Assembly: GCA_964462535.1 (NCBI GenBank)
Contig: CAYWXV010000036.1
Span: 1 to 26,192, forward strand
Origin: CAYWXV01 sp964462535
Lineage (GTDB): Bacteria > Bacteroidota > Ignavibacteria > OLB7
Reading direction: 5' to 3'
Length of the DNA: 26,192 nt
The position numbers and the translations under genes are program-made. Shown here in pieces: positions 8,182 to 16,377 of this stretch. Positions within the stretch are counted from its first letter, which is position 1; every line of letters begins with the position of its first letter. The notes beneath the pieces were generated by a model. It was not told the DNA's origin, did not search any database, and saw nothing but the letters and a program-made list of their open reading frames with translations.

Positions 8182-11100
8182 TACTTGACGATGATGAGTG
8201 GTTTCGCGTCGCGTCGTGCTGGCGTCTGCAGGACAACCTGGTAGAGCCCGCTCGGAAGGTCAGGTGGCAGAGGTATTCGCCGAAGTTCCCCACCGTTCGC
8301 CGCCGACTGCGTCGCTACCCACTCCTGCAAGGCGACGACATCCCCGCCCGATGAGTAAACAACCAGACGTGTCGAACCCAGCTCGACGGTGCGCACCTCA
8401 ACTGCTATCTCACGTCCGGCAGGGTTTGGGACGATTTTCGCAACACCAAATTCATCTCCGAAATCGAGGAGGCGATTGCCACCCTCAACACATATCGGCG
8501 ATATCGAGAGACTCCCGTTTACAGAGTCGGTCGTGACCAGCAGGCCCGTGTATTTGATCGAGCGGAAACTCAAGTCCGTGGTCAGGGAGTCACCAAGAAG
8601 AACATCTCCCAGGATCGTAAACAGATCACCGGAGACTGGTGCTGCATCGGCTCCAAACGAGATCCCAAGGATCCTGCGGCCGGCAATGACCTGATTCCTC
8701 GTTATCGTGCCATTCGAGACGCTGCGTGGAACGAAGAGGCTGGCGTTGAACTCGACCTCAATTGTCAGCGAGTCGGGCCGGCAGACTAGTGGCTCTGCAA
8801 CCGATTCCATCGTTATCGGAATGGCGAGACCGCGTGTGTGGGGATCGGCCACAAGATCGGGTAGGATGAACCGAATCGAGGGGGTGATCACGACGACATC
8901 GATCGTCGCCGTATCGGTGCAGCCATTGTCGTTGGACACGATAGCGGTGTAGAGTGTCGATGTCGTTGGAGATGCAATGGGATCGGGAACGTTAGGGTTG
9001 CTTAGCCCCGTGGGTGGACTCCACGTTACCGATGTTCCTCCCAGCACGCTCAATTGTCTGGACTGTCCCGCACATACCGTGTCGAACGGTTGTCGCACGA
9101 CAGCCACCGGACGTTCGTTCACCGTGACCGTTACGGACGCCGTGTCAAGACAACCAGCACCGTTCCCAACGATCACAGTGTACGTCGTCGTCGTCGCTGG
9201 ACGGGCTGTCGGCGTAGCAATGCTTGAATCGCTCAAGCCGGTTCCCGGAACCCAGCGGAACGTCGAACCACCCGATGCAACAAGGATCGTCGCATCGTCC
9301 TCGCAAATCGTAACGTCCGCGCTTATCGACGCGACCGGCTTCGGCAATACGGTTATGGTCACAACATCCGTATCGCTGCACCCGGACGCATTGGTTGCGA
9401 CCACGGTGTAGGTCGTGGTCACTGACGGAGTCGCGGTCGGATTCGCTATCACTGTGTCGTTGAGCCCTGTCCCAGGGGACCAGCGGAATGAAACGCCGGG
9501 GGGACCGGTTGCCTGCAGCTGGCGCGAGTCCCCGTCGCAGATCGCCGTGTCCGATCCCGCATCCACCGTCGGCTTCGGGTTTACGGTGATAGTTACGCGC
9601 GCCGAGTCGACACATGCCGTGGCATTCGTTACGCGCACCGTGTAGGTGGTGGTAGCTGTCGGTGTCGCAACTGGAGCGGCGATCGCGGGGTTGCTCAGGT
9701 CGGTTACCGGATCCCATTGGAACGTGACCCCACCGGACGCGCTCAATTGAATACTCTCGCCTGAGCAAATCGCCGTATCACGCGTTATGACAATGGTCGG
9801 TCTCGGGTTTACAGTGACCGTGATCGTGTCGCGCTCGATGCACCCGTGTGGCGTCGTAATCTGAATGGGATAGCTGGTCGTGGTCGTTGGAGTGGCGATA
9901 GGGCGGGCCACATTTGGGCTGCTCAGCGACGCATCCGGACTCCAGGTGTAGAGATGACCGGGGATCGAGTCAAGACCGATTCGCACCGACTCCCCGAGGC
10001 AAATAGCGGTATCACGGCCAGCGAACTGCGGGGTCGCTACCGACTCGAGAATCAAGCTCGGCATTCCCCACGAACTTTTGCGCGCCCCTGTGAACGTGAA
10101 TCCGACGTCCACAAATCCACATCCTACACCCGCCACGTTTGGACAGTTGATGACAGAGAGGGTGTTGGCATTGTTGTGGGCGATGTAGATCCGACCGTCC
10201 GGTGCTATTTGCATGCCGCCGAGAAATCCCGTGGCTGACACGCCCACCTCGACCCGCGAGGCCAGAATCGCTGCCGCAGTCGGATTGGCCAGATTAAACT
10301 GATCTATCGACCTTGGTTGGGTATTCCACCCATCGTTGATATAGAGCAGGCGGCTGTTCGGTGAAAAGGACACGCCATAATGTTGCTGCCCATTATCGAG
10401 CGTCGTGACGAGCGTCACCGCGCCAGTTGAATTGTTGAAGCGGAACAGTTCGCATACCTGATTTTCGTTCGCGGTGGCGAGCCACGTCCCATCCGGCGAT
10501 ATCTTCATTTCCCCGCGCGAGAACGACGTGGTGTTTCCGATCGGCGTACCCACGTTCGATACGCGTACGGCGTCGATTCCAGTCGCCGACAGATGATATG
10601 CATAGATAGCGTTGGACCCTGCCGCGTTCTGTGTGAACTCGTGAAACAGGACCCAGAATCCCGTCCCTGCCGCATCTCGCGTGGCAATGACCTTCTCGCA
10701 CACACGCTGGGGCGGCGGGGTACCCCCTAATGTTGGGAGTGCCTGGCGCCGTGTCGGAACATCACCCAGACCTCCACGCAACGTCATATCGACAATTGAG
10801 AACTCGGCCGGTCCCCCCCCCAGATCGGGTGTCGTGAAGATGAAGTACCTGTCAGGATTCGCAAGATCCGGAACGGTCAGCGCTGCCTGCGTCGATGAGG
10901 GTCCACCACCCAGCTGGTTCGCCCCTGTTGCAGCCGGCATTGGTGTGTTGTTCCGATCGAATACCTGAATGCCCTGCGTGTAGAACAACAGCTGACCGGT
11001 TGTTCGGTCAGTGACGAGCGCCGATCCCTCGATGGCATTCATAGCACTCGTCGTCACCTCCGCTGGCGACGCTGTCGTCGCAGGTGGAATGTTGAAGTCC

Positions 11101-11225
11101 AATCCTGCCAGGTTGCCGAAGTACCAGATGTTCACGTCACGCTGCGCAACAGCGAGTGTGGACGAAAAGGTAAAAAGGATGAGAAATGACAGAAGGCGGG
11201 TGAAGGAAGCCCGGGAAGGAGTCAT
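8181..11225 (-). CDS. Large T9SS surface protein with propeller, five Ig-like repeats and cohesin-like domain
   Basis: 1014 aa from the ATG at 11225, chosen because it gives a clean signal peptide (MTPSRASFTRLLSFLILFTF, cleavage near AVAQ); an upstream in-frame ATG at 11318 would add 31 unlikely residues. Residues 29-400 form a WD40/YVTN-like propeller of the type found in Bacteroidota secreted proteins (SPDGTWLATANENQ, SPNSRLLYINDG, APDGRIYIAHNN). Residues 404-780 are five Ig/PKD-like repeats. Residues about 782-910 resemble a cohesin-like domain (IPITMESV, SLTIEVEFNASLFVP). The last 85 residues (AKIVPNPAGREIAVEV ... LPSGLYQVVL) are a T9SS sorting domain. Adhesion or surface structure is likely but not shown. 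A G9 run lies in codons 135-138. It is the first gene of a pair with the OmpA-type gene. Confidence 0.86.
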   Translation of the reverse strand: MTPSRASFTRLLSFLILFTFSSTLAVAQRDVNIWYFGNLAGLDFNIPPATTASPAEVTTSAMNAIEGSALVTDRTTGQLLFYTQGIQVFDRNNTPMPAATGANQLGGGPSSTQAALTVPDLANPDRYFIFTTPDLGGGPAEFSIVDMTLRGGLGDVPTRRQALPTLGGTPPPQRVCEKVIATRDAAGTGFWVLFHEFTQNAAGSNAIYAYHLSATGIDAVRVSNVGTPIGNTTSFSRGEMKISPDGTWLATANENQVCELFRFNNSTGAVTLVTTLDNGQQHYGVSFSPNSRLLYINDGWNTQPRSIDQFNLANPTAAAILASRVEVGVSATGFLGGMQIAPDGRIYIAHNNANTLSVINCPNVAGVGCGFVDVGFTFTGARKSSWGMPSLILESVATPQFAGRDTAICLGESVRIGLDSIPGHLYTWSPDASLSSPNVARPIATPTTTTSYPIQITTPHGCIERDTITVTVNPRPTIVITRDTAICSGESIQLSASGGVTFQWDPVTDLSNPAIAAPVATPTATTTYTVRVTNATACVDSARVTITVNPKPTVDAGSDTAICDGDSRQLQATGPPGVSFRWSPGTGLNDTVIANPTATPSVTTTYTVVATNASGCSDTDVVTITVLPKPVASISADVTICEDDATILVASGGSTFRWVPGTGLSDSSIATPTARPATTTTYTVIVGNGAGCLDTASVTVTVNERPVAVVRQPFDTVCAGQSRQLSVLGGTSVTWSPPTGLSNPNVPDPIASPTTSTLYTAIVSNDNGCTDTATIDVVVITPSIRFILPDLVADPHTRGLAIPITMESVAEPLVCRPDSLTIEVEFNASLFVPRSVSNGTITRNQVIAGRRILGISFGADAAPVSGDLFTILGDVLLGDSLTTDLSFRSIKYTGLLVTTDSVNGSLSISPICVEGGNRLLDFGDEFGVAKIVPNPAGREIAVEVRTVELGSTRLVVYSSGGDVVALQEWVATQSAANGGELRRIPLPPDLPSGLYQVVLQTPARRDAKPLIIVK
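8886..10016 (-). repeat. Five tandem Ig-like domain repeats within the surface protein
   Basis: Five units of 70-77 residues begin at residues 404, 478, 553, 631 and 707. Each has an 'xxDTAICxGES' entry, a 'xWSPxTGLS' strand, a 'PxATPTxTTTYTV' strand and a 'GCxDTxxVTVTV' exit. Every unit carries two cysteines, at 409/462, 487/538, 563/616, 641/692 and 718/769, always 51 or 53 residues apart, suggesting one disulfide per domain. The units are similar in protein but diverged in DNA, so recent slippage is unlikely. Confidence 0.85.
10813..10821 (-). repeat. G9 homopolymer tract inside the surface-protein gene
   Basis: Nine consecutive G on the coding strand (C on the plus strand), encoding the end of Leu135 and Gly136-Gly138. 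It is the longest homopolymer I see in the window; other genes have runs of at most 7. The frame is intact in this sequence. Loss or gain of one base would truncate the 1014-aa protein after about 140 residues. Confidence 0.7.
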
Positions 11226-11580
11226 GATGGACAATGCTCCGATGTGACAGATCGACCAAGCGATGTAGGAGACTGTTGAAAAACACGCGATCTCTGCGTT
11301 GCACTCCTCGTCGCTCACTGCGGCGTACCTCTGTTACGCCTCATTCACTCCTCGTCGTGCGCTGTGACGTCGCGCGAATTGAACAGTCAGCCGAAACGCC
11401 GGTGATTCAACAGTCTTGTAGCGGGAGTAGTTAGGGATTTTTTCACGAACGAGCAAAGGTGGACGCTCAAGTGCGGGCCGAACGTACGCCGCACAGCGGT
11501 GTAGCGTCACCGCCGGAGAAACGACACTACGGAGTGTGGTCGATCCGAGGCTACTCTCGTGGGGCTGGTGGGACTCCCCA
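11226..11580. other. Intergenic region carrying the repeat element
   Basis: 355 bp between the deiodinase-like gene (upstream on the minus strand) and the Ig-repeat gene. The part nearest the Ig-repeat gene holds the MITE/REP-like element; the rest (11416-11580) has a T6 run at 11438 and small inverted repeats such as ACACT/AGTGT but no gene and no convincing minus-strand terminator. The size of the gap suggests the two flanking genes have separate promoters. Confidence 0.5.
11271..11415. repeat. MITE/REP-like element with 10-bp terminal inverted repeats
   Basis: The element is bounded by GACTGTTGAA at 11271-11280 and its exact reverse complement TTCAACAGTC at 11406-11415. Inside are a 12-bp direct repeat, CACTCCTCGTCG, at 11302-11313 and 11346-11357, and a 6-bp hairpin, GGCGTA/TACGCC, at 11322-11340. 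A near copy of the right end, TTGAACAGTC, lies at 11379-11388. There is no coding capacity. This fits a small non-autonomous mobile or palindromic repeat. I recall similar 'TTCAACAG...' intergenic repeats in other bacteria, but that is memory and not a search. Confidence 0.6.
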
Positions 11581-12984
11581 CTACTCCCGATTCGAAATGA
11601 CGAGGACGTCATCGATCGCCTCAGACTTCGAGGTCATTGCCCGCCAGAAGTAGACACCCGCAGGAAGCGCGGTCAGGGGTACAACATCACCCCAACCCCG
11701 CGCAACAATCACCCCCAAAGCATTCGACAGCGTCCATTGAAAATCATCGCCGTCCCAGGGGCCGCTGGCGAATATCAACCTCGACTGACCATCGCGTGGC
11801 GCAGGATTAGGAGCCAGAAACGATCCTCTCCGGACGCCACCTGACAACCGGGGCGCCGAAGAAATGTTCTGCCGCGTCACTCCCCGGAACACGACGTCGA
11901 AGCGGTTTGCCGTGCTATCGTTGTTGCGGAAACCAACACGAATTGAACCGGCCCCGGGAACGGAGTCGGTGTAGAAATGGAGATTAAACGTCTGGTGCCC
12001 CCCTGGCGCAACCACAAGGATCGCGCTATCTGCATCGGGCGGATAGCACAAATCCATGCACATCGCAGACTGCCATCCTGGTGGGATTGAAACGCTCAGT
12101 CGCTTAACGAGGATCTCAACCGGCGCCGCCGTGTTGTTCACAATGCTCGCTTCGGCAGTAAGAATGTCGCCCGGCCGACCTGCGATCGTATCGGTTGAAG
12201 CAACCGACAGCGTGAATCCACCGCCTCCCCGCGCACCGTCACCTCTTGGAGCCCCCTTCAACAGACTGTCGATGTCGGCTGACATATCGTTCGGTGAGCG
12301 ATTGATCCACCCATGGTGGGCGTAGACGACACCAGTCGTGTCGATCAGATAAGCGTTGTTGGGTGCGGGACCGAAGTGCGTCCACCATTCATTGCACGGA
12401 CCATCCACCAGAACGGGAACCGGAATCGTCAACGCCGAATCCATCACCGCGATCATGTCAAGGCGTTCGCCATATGTCGTCGGCTGGCGAAACAGAATAC
12501 CGGCGTTGACATTCTCCGCCGTCGTCCACTCGGTGCCACGATATGGACTCGGGTCGGTCTTTGGGTGAGCTTCCACCGTGTAGACGATGAAGATCGAGAC
12601 CATCGACCCGTATCGATTCTGCAGGCCGGCGATGTCGGGAATGCGATTTCGATAGACCGGACAGGTGTAGCTCCCTGCGATCAACACAACGGGCTTTCCC
12701 AGCAGGAGCTGCTCACGCAGATTGACCGGCTGGCCCGATGGCGTGTACAGTGTAAAATCGGGCAGGCTATCACCGTCCCTATATCCAGTTTCCTCAAACG
12801 CCCCGGTATACACGGGTATCGAGCAAATCGAATCGTCCCGATCCGGCAATCCCGCCAGCCCGATCGATGGCCCCAGGACTGGTTGCGCCCTGAGTACAGT
12901 AAGCGTCGCAACCACAATCCAGATACTCATCAGCGCGTTGCGAACTACACTACACACTCCGGCCCCCGGGTGACGACGGTACAT
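11581..12984 (-). CDS. Secreted deiodinase/redoxin-like protein with T9SS sorting domain
   Basis: 467 aa from the ATG at 12984; a GTG at 12996 is also in frame. A hydrophobic stretch (ALMSIWIVVATLTVLRAQ) acts as the export signal. Residues about 70-230 are a thioredoxin-fold domain: DGDSLPDFTLYTPSGQPVNL, then VLIAGSYTCPVYR with Cys108, then IFIVYTVEAHPKTD (132-145) and VPVLVDGPCNEW. The order and the 'GS.T(C/U)P' and 'VY..EAH' motifs match the iodothyronine deiodinase family (PF00837-like), with Cys108 at the selenocysteine position. Residues about 255-370 form an Ig-like/NEW3-type domain with two further cysteines. The end (FLAPNPAPRDGQSRLIF ... LPAGVYFWRA) is a T9SS signal. Actual substrate is unknown; thiol or peroxide chemistry at the surface is a cautious guess. 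It follows the S8 protease gene by 72 bp and is likely co-transcribed. Confidence 0.8.
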   Translation of the reverse strand: MYRRHPGAGVCSVVRNALMSIWIVVATLTVLRAQPVLGPSIGLAGLPDRDDSICSIPVYTGAFEETGYRDGDSLPDFTLYTPSGQPVNLREQLLLGKPVVLIAGSYTCPVYRNRIPDIAGLQNRYGSMVSIFIVYTVEAHPKTDPSPYRGTEWTTAENVNAGILFRQPTTYGERLDMIAVMDSALTIPVPVLVDGPCNEWWTHFGPAPNNAYLIDTTGVVYAHHGWINRSPNDMSADIDSLLKGAPRGDGARGGGGFTLSVASTDTIAGRPGDILTAEASIVNNTAAPVEILVKRLSVSIPPGWQSAMCMDLCYPPDADSAILVVAPGGHQTFNLHFYTDSVPGAGSIRVGFRNNDSTANRFDVVFRGVTRQNISSAPRLSGGVRRGSFLAPNPAPRDGQSRLIFASGPWDGDDFQWTLSNALGVIVARGWGDVVPLTALPAGVYFWRAMTSKSEAIDDVLVISNRE

Positions 12985-13056
12985 CAGCAACACCACACCG
13001 TGCTTGTGACATTGGTGGGATCCTTTTGTATGGCGGAATGACGCATGATCCTTCGC

Positions 13057-16000
13057 TCACCTGCGCACAACAACCATCCTCCCCTCCGTTCTATCGCCGA
13101 TTGTGACGCGACAGAGATAGGCTCCCCCCGACAAACCCTCGGTGTCGATTTCGACACGTGCGCGACCAGCATCGATGGTTCCGAAGTCGCGGTGACGCGC
13201 AACCTCACCCGTCACACTCAGAAGCTCTACAGCGACCATCGCTGCTTGCGGAACATCAAGCTCGATGCTGATCCGCCCCGCGACCGGATTTGGAAAGATC
13301 GCAGAAACGAGCTGCGCCAGCTTCCCCGCAACAGGAGTTCGCGGTGTTGACGATGAGCTAAACGGAATATCAAGATATCCGAGCGACGTCCCGAGCGTCC
13401 AGACGCGAATCCTGGTGTTGTCGGAGGATGTCGTGCCAGCGGTGATCACAGAATTTGTGTTGAGCGTTGGCTCATCCTTCCACGACACGCCATTGTCCGT
13501 GCTCAGCGCAACATGTCCATCGATCCCCATGACGACGTACGCACCTGTCTGGCCGGGCGAAGAGAGATGAGCAGGGACAATCCCCAGATCGGCAACCCGC
13601 CCGACCCCTGATATCCAGGTCGCCCCTCCATCCGTGGTGTTGGCAATGAGGTACCCCAACGTCGTGTCCTGCCCGGCCCGGTAGATGGCTACGCCGTTCT
13701 CGGTCGAAGAGAACGCGAGGAATGAAATGGCGGCACCGTCGGCGAGTGTTGATGATGTCCATGAAGAGCCTCCGTCGCTGGTCCTGAACACACGTCCTTT
13801 GGATGTTCCGAACCAACCGTTGACGCCACGCCAGACGACGCCGTTTGTCTCGACGGTTTCGCCATCCAGTGCCGCGACCGTCGGCGCGACGGGGGACCAG
13901 CTTCTTGCGCTGTCAGTCGTCCTCCCGATTCCCCAGACTCCACCAACAGGATTGCCGATAATCACTCCCGTTCCAACTGAGAGGAAATTGACGCTCCGGA
14001 GATCACTCGAGACAGTCGACGCAGAGACCGCCGGCCAGGAATTCCCCTGATTGACCGTCTTGAACACCGACGACCCTGCGACGCAGACGGCAGAGGTGCC
14101 GTCAAATGAGTAGATCGACCGCAGCGCGCCTGGCGAGATGAAACCGTAGTTGAAGGCAACGCCGGCGATTCTGATGAATCCGCCGCCAAGACCCGGCACC
14201 TCTCCCACCCCCCAGAGCGTCCCCAGTGCAGGTGAATGTCCACCGTTGGCCACTGTTTTTCCCGGCAGACCAGAAACGAGAAGGGTGTAGGTATTTGCCG
14301 ATGGGAATTTGTACGGCACCTGCACGAGGGCGTAGTCGTCGTACCCTTCGCTTTGATATCGGACCAGCAGACCAGCTGTCCCTTCATACCAGGCTGAGGT
14401 ATTCCGCACACGCATCGTTACGGTGACGCTGGTCGTCGCCAGCGTCCCTAACGAGTCCACCGACAAAACGCCCCCGATCACTTCGACGTCGTTGTTCAAT
14501 GACACAATAGTCACGCGCAGATCTCGGACGGGAGCCAGGAAGTTCTGGAGAGTGAGTTGCAGGTCATGCCCCATCGTGTCCACTATCACGCCACCGGACG
14601 CGTTTATGGCTGTGCCCACAACGCTTATGCCGGGAACCAGGTTCGTATCCGATCCATCACGATTCACCTCCAACGCCCGGAGTGCATTCACTCGTCCGTA
14701 GTACGCCGGGCGCTCGGTGGAGTCACTTGCGACAACATTGTCGACCGTGCTCCGGATCTGGTGAAGTACTTGCAGGGGCGTCCATGAGGGATGCATGCTC
14801 TTCACCAGGGCCGCAATTCCAGAGACGAGAGGCGTCGCCATCGAGGTTCCGCTCCACTCTGATGAATAACGATCGCCACCAACTGTGCTGAGAATAGCGA
14901 CACCAGGAGCGAAGACTGTGGTTGTGATACCATAATTGGAAAAGACAGCCGGCTTGTCATTCTGATCCGATGCATTGACCGACAGGACATTCGGATACGA
15001 TGATGGATAGTGGCCAAAATTGTCGTTGTCGAGCGCATCGTTTCCAGATGCGGCGACGACCAGCGACCCCATCGCTGTTGCCTGCGCGATCACGTCGGCC
15101 TCTGCTGCCGACGGAGCACCACCACCCCAACTGCAGCTGATAACGTCGGCGCCGAGCTTCGCCGCATAGGCAATGGCCTCGTAGCCGCGATAGATACTCC
15201 CGGGAATCTGATCAGAGCCGCATTTGATGGGTATGAGCATGGATCGATTACCCATTCCTGCCATACCTGTGTCGTTATTGGTGGCGGCGCCGGCGACGCC
15301 AGCGCAGTGCGTCCCGTGATACCTACCGTCCCCCGCTGTCAGGTCGGTTGCGATTCCAGGATCATTGTCTTCCCGAAATTGATTCTGCAATGCCTGCGCG
15401 GCAGAAATGTTGCCTACGAAATCCCACCCACGAACGTCGTCGATCTTCCCACTCCCATCGTCGTCGATATTGTTGCCGCCGATCTCGTTGGGATTCATCC
15501 AGATCTTGGACGCAAGATCCTGATGCGTCCAATCGACACCCGCGTCGATGATCGCAATGCGCACCGTGCTGTCCCCCTGTGTCACATCCCACGCACGTGA
15601 TGCCTCTACAAGTTCAAGAGCGTACTGCTCGCCATATCGTGGATCGTTTGGGACGGCCGAGGTGTGGCGGATATAGACCGGCTCCGCGTACTCGACACCT
15701 TCAATGTCCCTCAGCCGTTCACAGACATCGAGGACGTCAATAGCAGCGGAGAAACTGACTTCGTAAATGCGCCCCAGACCATAGTCGGGAGCCGCCGTCA
15801 GCTGCCGGTCAGCATACTCCGGAAAGGGAGCGCGGACGGAATTGATGTCAAGGTCATTCAACACCCGTTGAAGCTCGCCATCGAACGGACTTCCGCCTCG
15901 CTTTGCCACGTCGTAATAGCGTCGGGTCTTAAGAATGAAGGCGCCATGCAAATATTCGCCCGCGGCAACGCTGAAGCGGTGCACCGTCGCTGGTGACCAA

Positions 16001-16149
16001 TATCCAGCACCGAGTTCGGTCCCTGGTCGCGCAACGACGACACTTCTCCCGGAACCAGACGAGTTGACCTGCCCAGATAGAAGGACGGGAGTCAGTAACG
16101 TGATGGCTGCAACAACTAAACTGAGACCCCCCGGACGGATGCTCAACAT
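13057..16149 (-). CDS. Subtilisin-family (S8) serine protease with Asp-box repeats and T9SS sorting domain
   Basis: 1030 aa. Signal peptide MLSIRPGGLSLVVAAITLLT, cleaved near LLSGQ; CAGGAG lies 5 nt before the ATG. A propeptide region (about 30-165) precedes the catalytic domain (about 170-470) with the full triad: Asp202 in IAIIDAGVDW, His278 in GRYHGTHCAG and Ser436 in SGTSMATP, plus the oxyanion Asn370 in AASGN. After a linker with Ig-like strands come about five Asp-box motifs (for example VFRTSDGGSSW and ANTTDGGATW, residues about 700-930), suggesting a beta-propeller for binding. The C-terminus (AIFPNPVAGRISIEL ... LSGGAYLCRVTI) is a T9SS domain. Probably a secreted or surface protease for protein degradation or maturation of other surface proteins. 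A promoter is proposed at 16207-16237. Confidence 0.93.
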   Translation of the reverse strand: MLSIRPGGLSLVVAAITLLTPVLLSGQVNSSGSGRSVVVARPGTELGAGYWSPATVHRFSVAAGEYLHGAFILKTRRYYDVAKRGGSPFDGELQRVLNDLDINSVRAPFPEYADRQLTAAPDYGLGRIYEVSFSAAIDVLDVCERLRDIEGVEYAEPVYIRHTSAVPNDPRYGEQYALELVEASRAWDVTQGDSTVRIAIIDAGVDWTHQDLASKIWMNPNEIGGNNIDDDGSGKIDDVRGWDFVGNISAAQALQNQFREDNDPGIATDLTAGDGRYHGTHCAGVAGAATNNDTGMAGMGNRSMLIPIKCGSDQIPGSIYRGYEAIAYAAKLGADVISCSWGGGAPSAAEADVIAQATAMGSLVVAASGNDALDNDNFGHYPSSYPNVLSVNASDQNDKPAVFSNYGITTTVFAPGVAILSTVGGDRYSSEWSGTSMATPLVSGIAALVKSMHPSWTPLQVLHQIRSTVDNVVASDSTERPAYYGRVNALRALEVNRDGSDTNLVPGISVVGTAINASGGVIVDTMGHDLQLTLQNFLAPVRDLRVTIVSLNNDVEVIGGVLSVDSLGTLATTSVTVTMRVRNTSAWYEGTAGLLVRYQSEGYDDYALVQVPYKFPSANTYTLLVSGLPGKTVANGGHSPALGTLWGVGEVPGLGGGFIRIAGVAFNYGFISPGALRSIYSFDGTSAVCVAGSSVFKTVNQGNSWPAVSASTVSSDLRSVNFLSVGTGVIIGNPVGGVWGIGRTTDSARSWSPVAPTVAALDGETVETNGVVWRGVNGWFGTSKGRVFRTSDGGSSWTSSTLADGAAISFLAFSSTENGVAIYRAGQDTTLGYLIANTTDGGATWISGVGRVADLGIVPAHLSSPGQTGAYVVMGIDGHVALSTDNGVSWKDEPTLNTNSVITAGTTSSDNTRIRVWTLGTSLGYLDIPFSSSSTPRTPVAGKLAQLVSAIFPNPVAGRISIELDVPQAAMVAVELLSVTGEVARHRDFGTIDAGRARVEIDTEGLSGGAYLCRVTIGDRTEGRMVVVRR

Positions 16150-16206
16150 GACATCTCCTGTTTGTGAACGGAATGGGGTGATGGGTAAATCGGTCCCTGC
16201 GGCGCG

Positions 16207-16237
16207 CCAATATAGGAGTGGTGGCGCCGCGGATCAA
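16207..16237 (-). promoter_or_regulatory. Bacteroidota-type promoter for the S8 protease gene
   Basis: The minus strand has TTG at 16237-16235, a 20-nt gap, then TATATTGG at 16214-16207, one mismatch from the known Bacteroidota -7 consensus TAnnTTTG, at the usual spacing from the -33 TTG. Transcription would start near 16200, leaving a leader of about 50 nt. The -7 box is framed by a 7-bp inverted repeat, GCGGCGC at 16199-16205 and GCGCCGC at 16224-16230, which could be an operator. Confidence 0.45.
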
Positions 16238-16352
16238 CACGATCGCCATATCTTCGATGGCCTTCTCACCCTCCACTCCAACGGCAGATTCCTGCCTGAC
16301 GCGGTCCGGGTGGCTCAGACTGCGTCAACATCGAGAGGCACTTCACCTGGTC

Positions 16353-16368
16353 CGTGATTCGAATCACG
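16353..16368 (+). promoter_or_regulatory. FNR/CRP-type palindrome before the cytochrome b gene
   Basis: CGTGATTCGAATCACG is a perfect 16-bp palindrome ending 9 bp before the ATG of the cytochrome b gene. The core GTGAT-N4-ATCAC has the half-site and spacing of FNR/DNR-family sites (TTGAT-N4-ATCAA), with one change per half. Its position so close to the start suggests repression or a role at the ribosome site, unless the annotated start is too early. Confidence 0.5.
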
Positions 16369-16377
16369 TAGGCTGCA

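Noticed and set aside
8886..10016. Regular repeats read as a possible CRISPR array or minisatellite
   Set aside because: The repeats are about 230 bp, in frame and diverged in DNA but conserved in protein, so they are Ig-like domains.
11438..11443. T6 run as a terminator for the deiodinase-like gene
   Set aside because: The T run is on the plus strand, whereas the gene is on the minus strand, and no stable hairpin precedes it.
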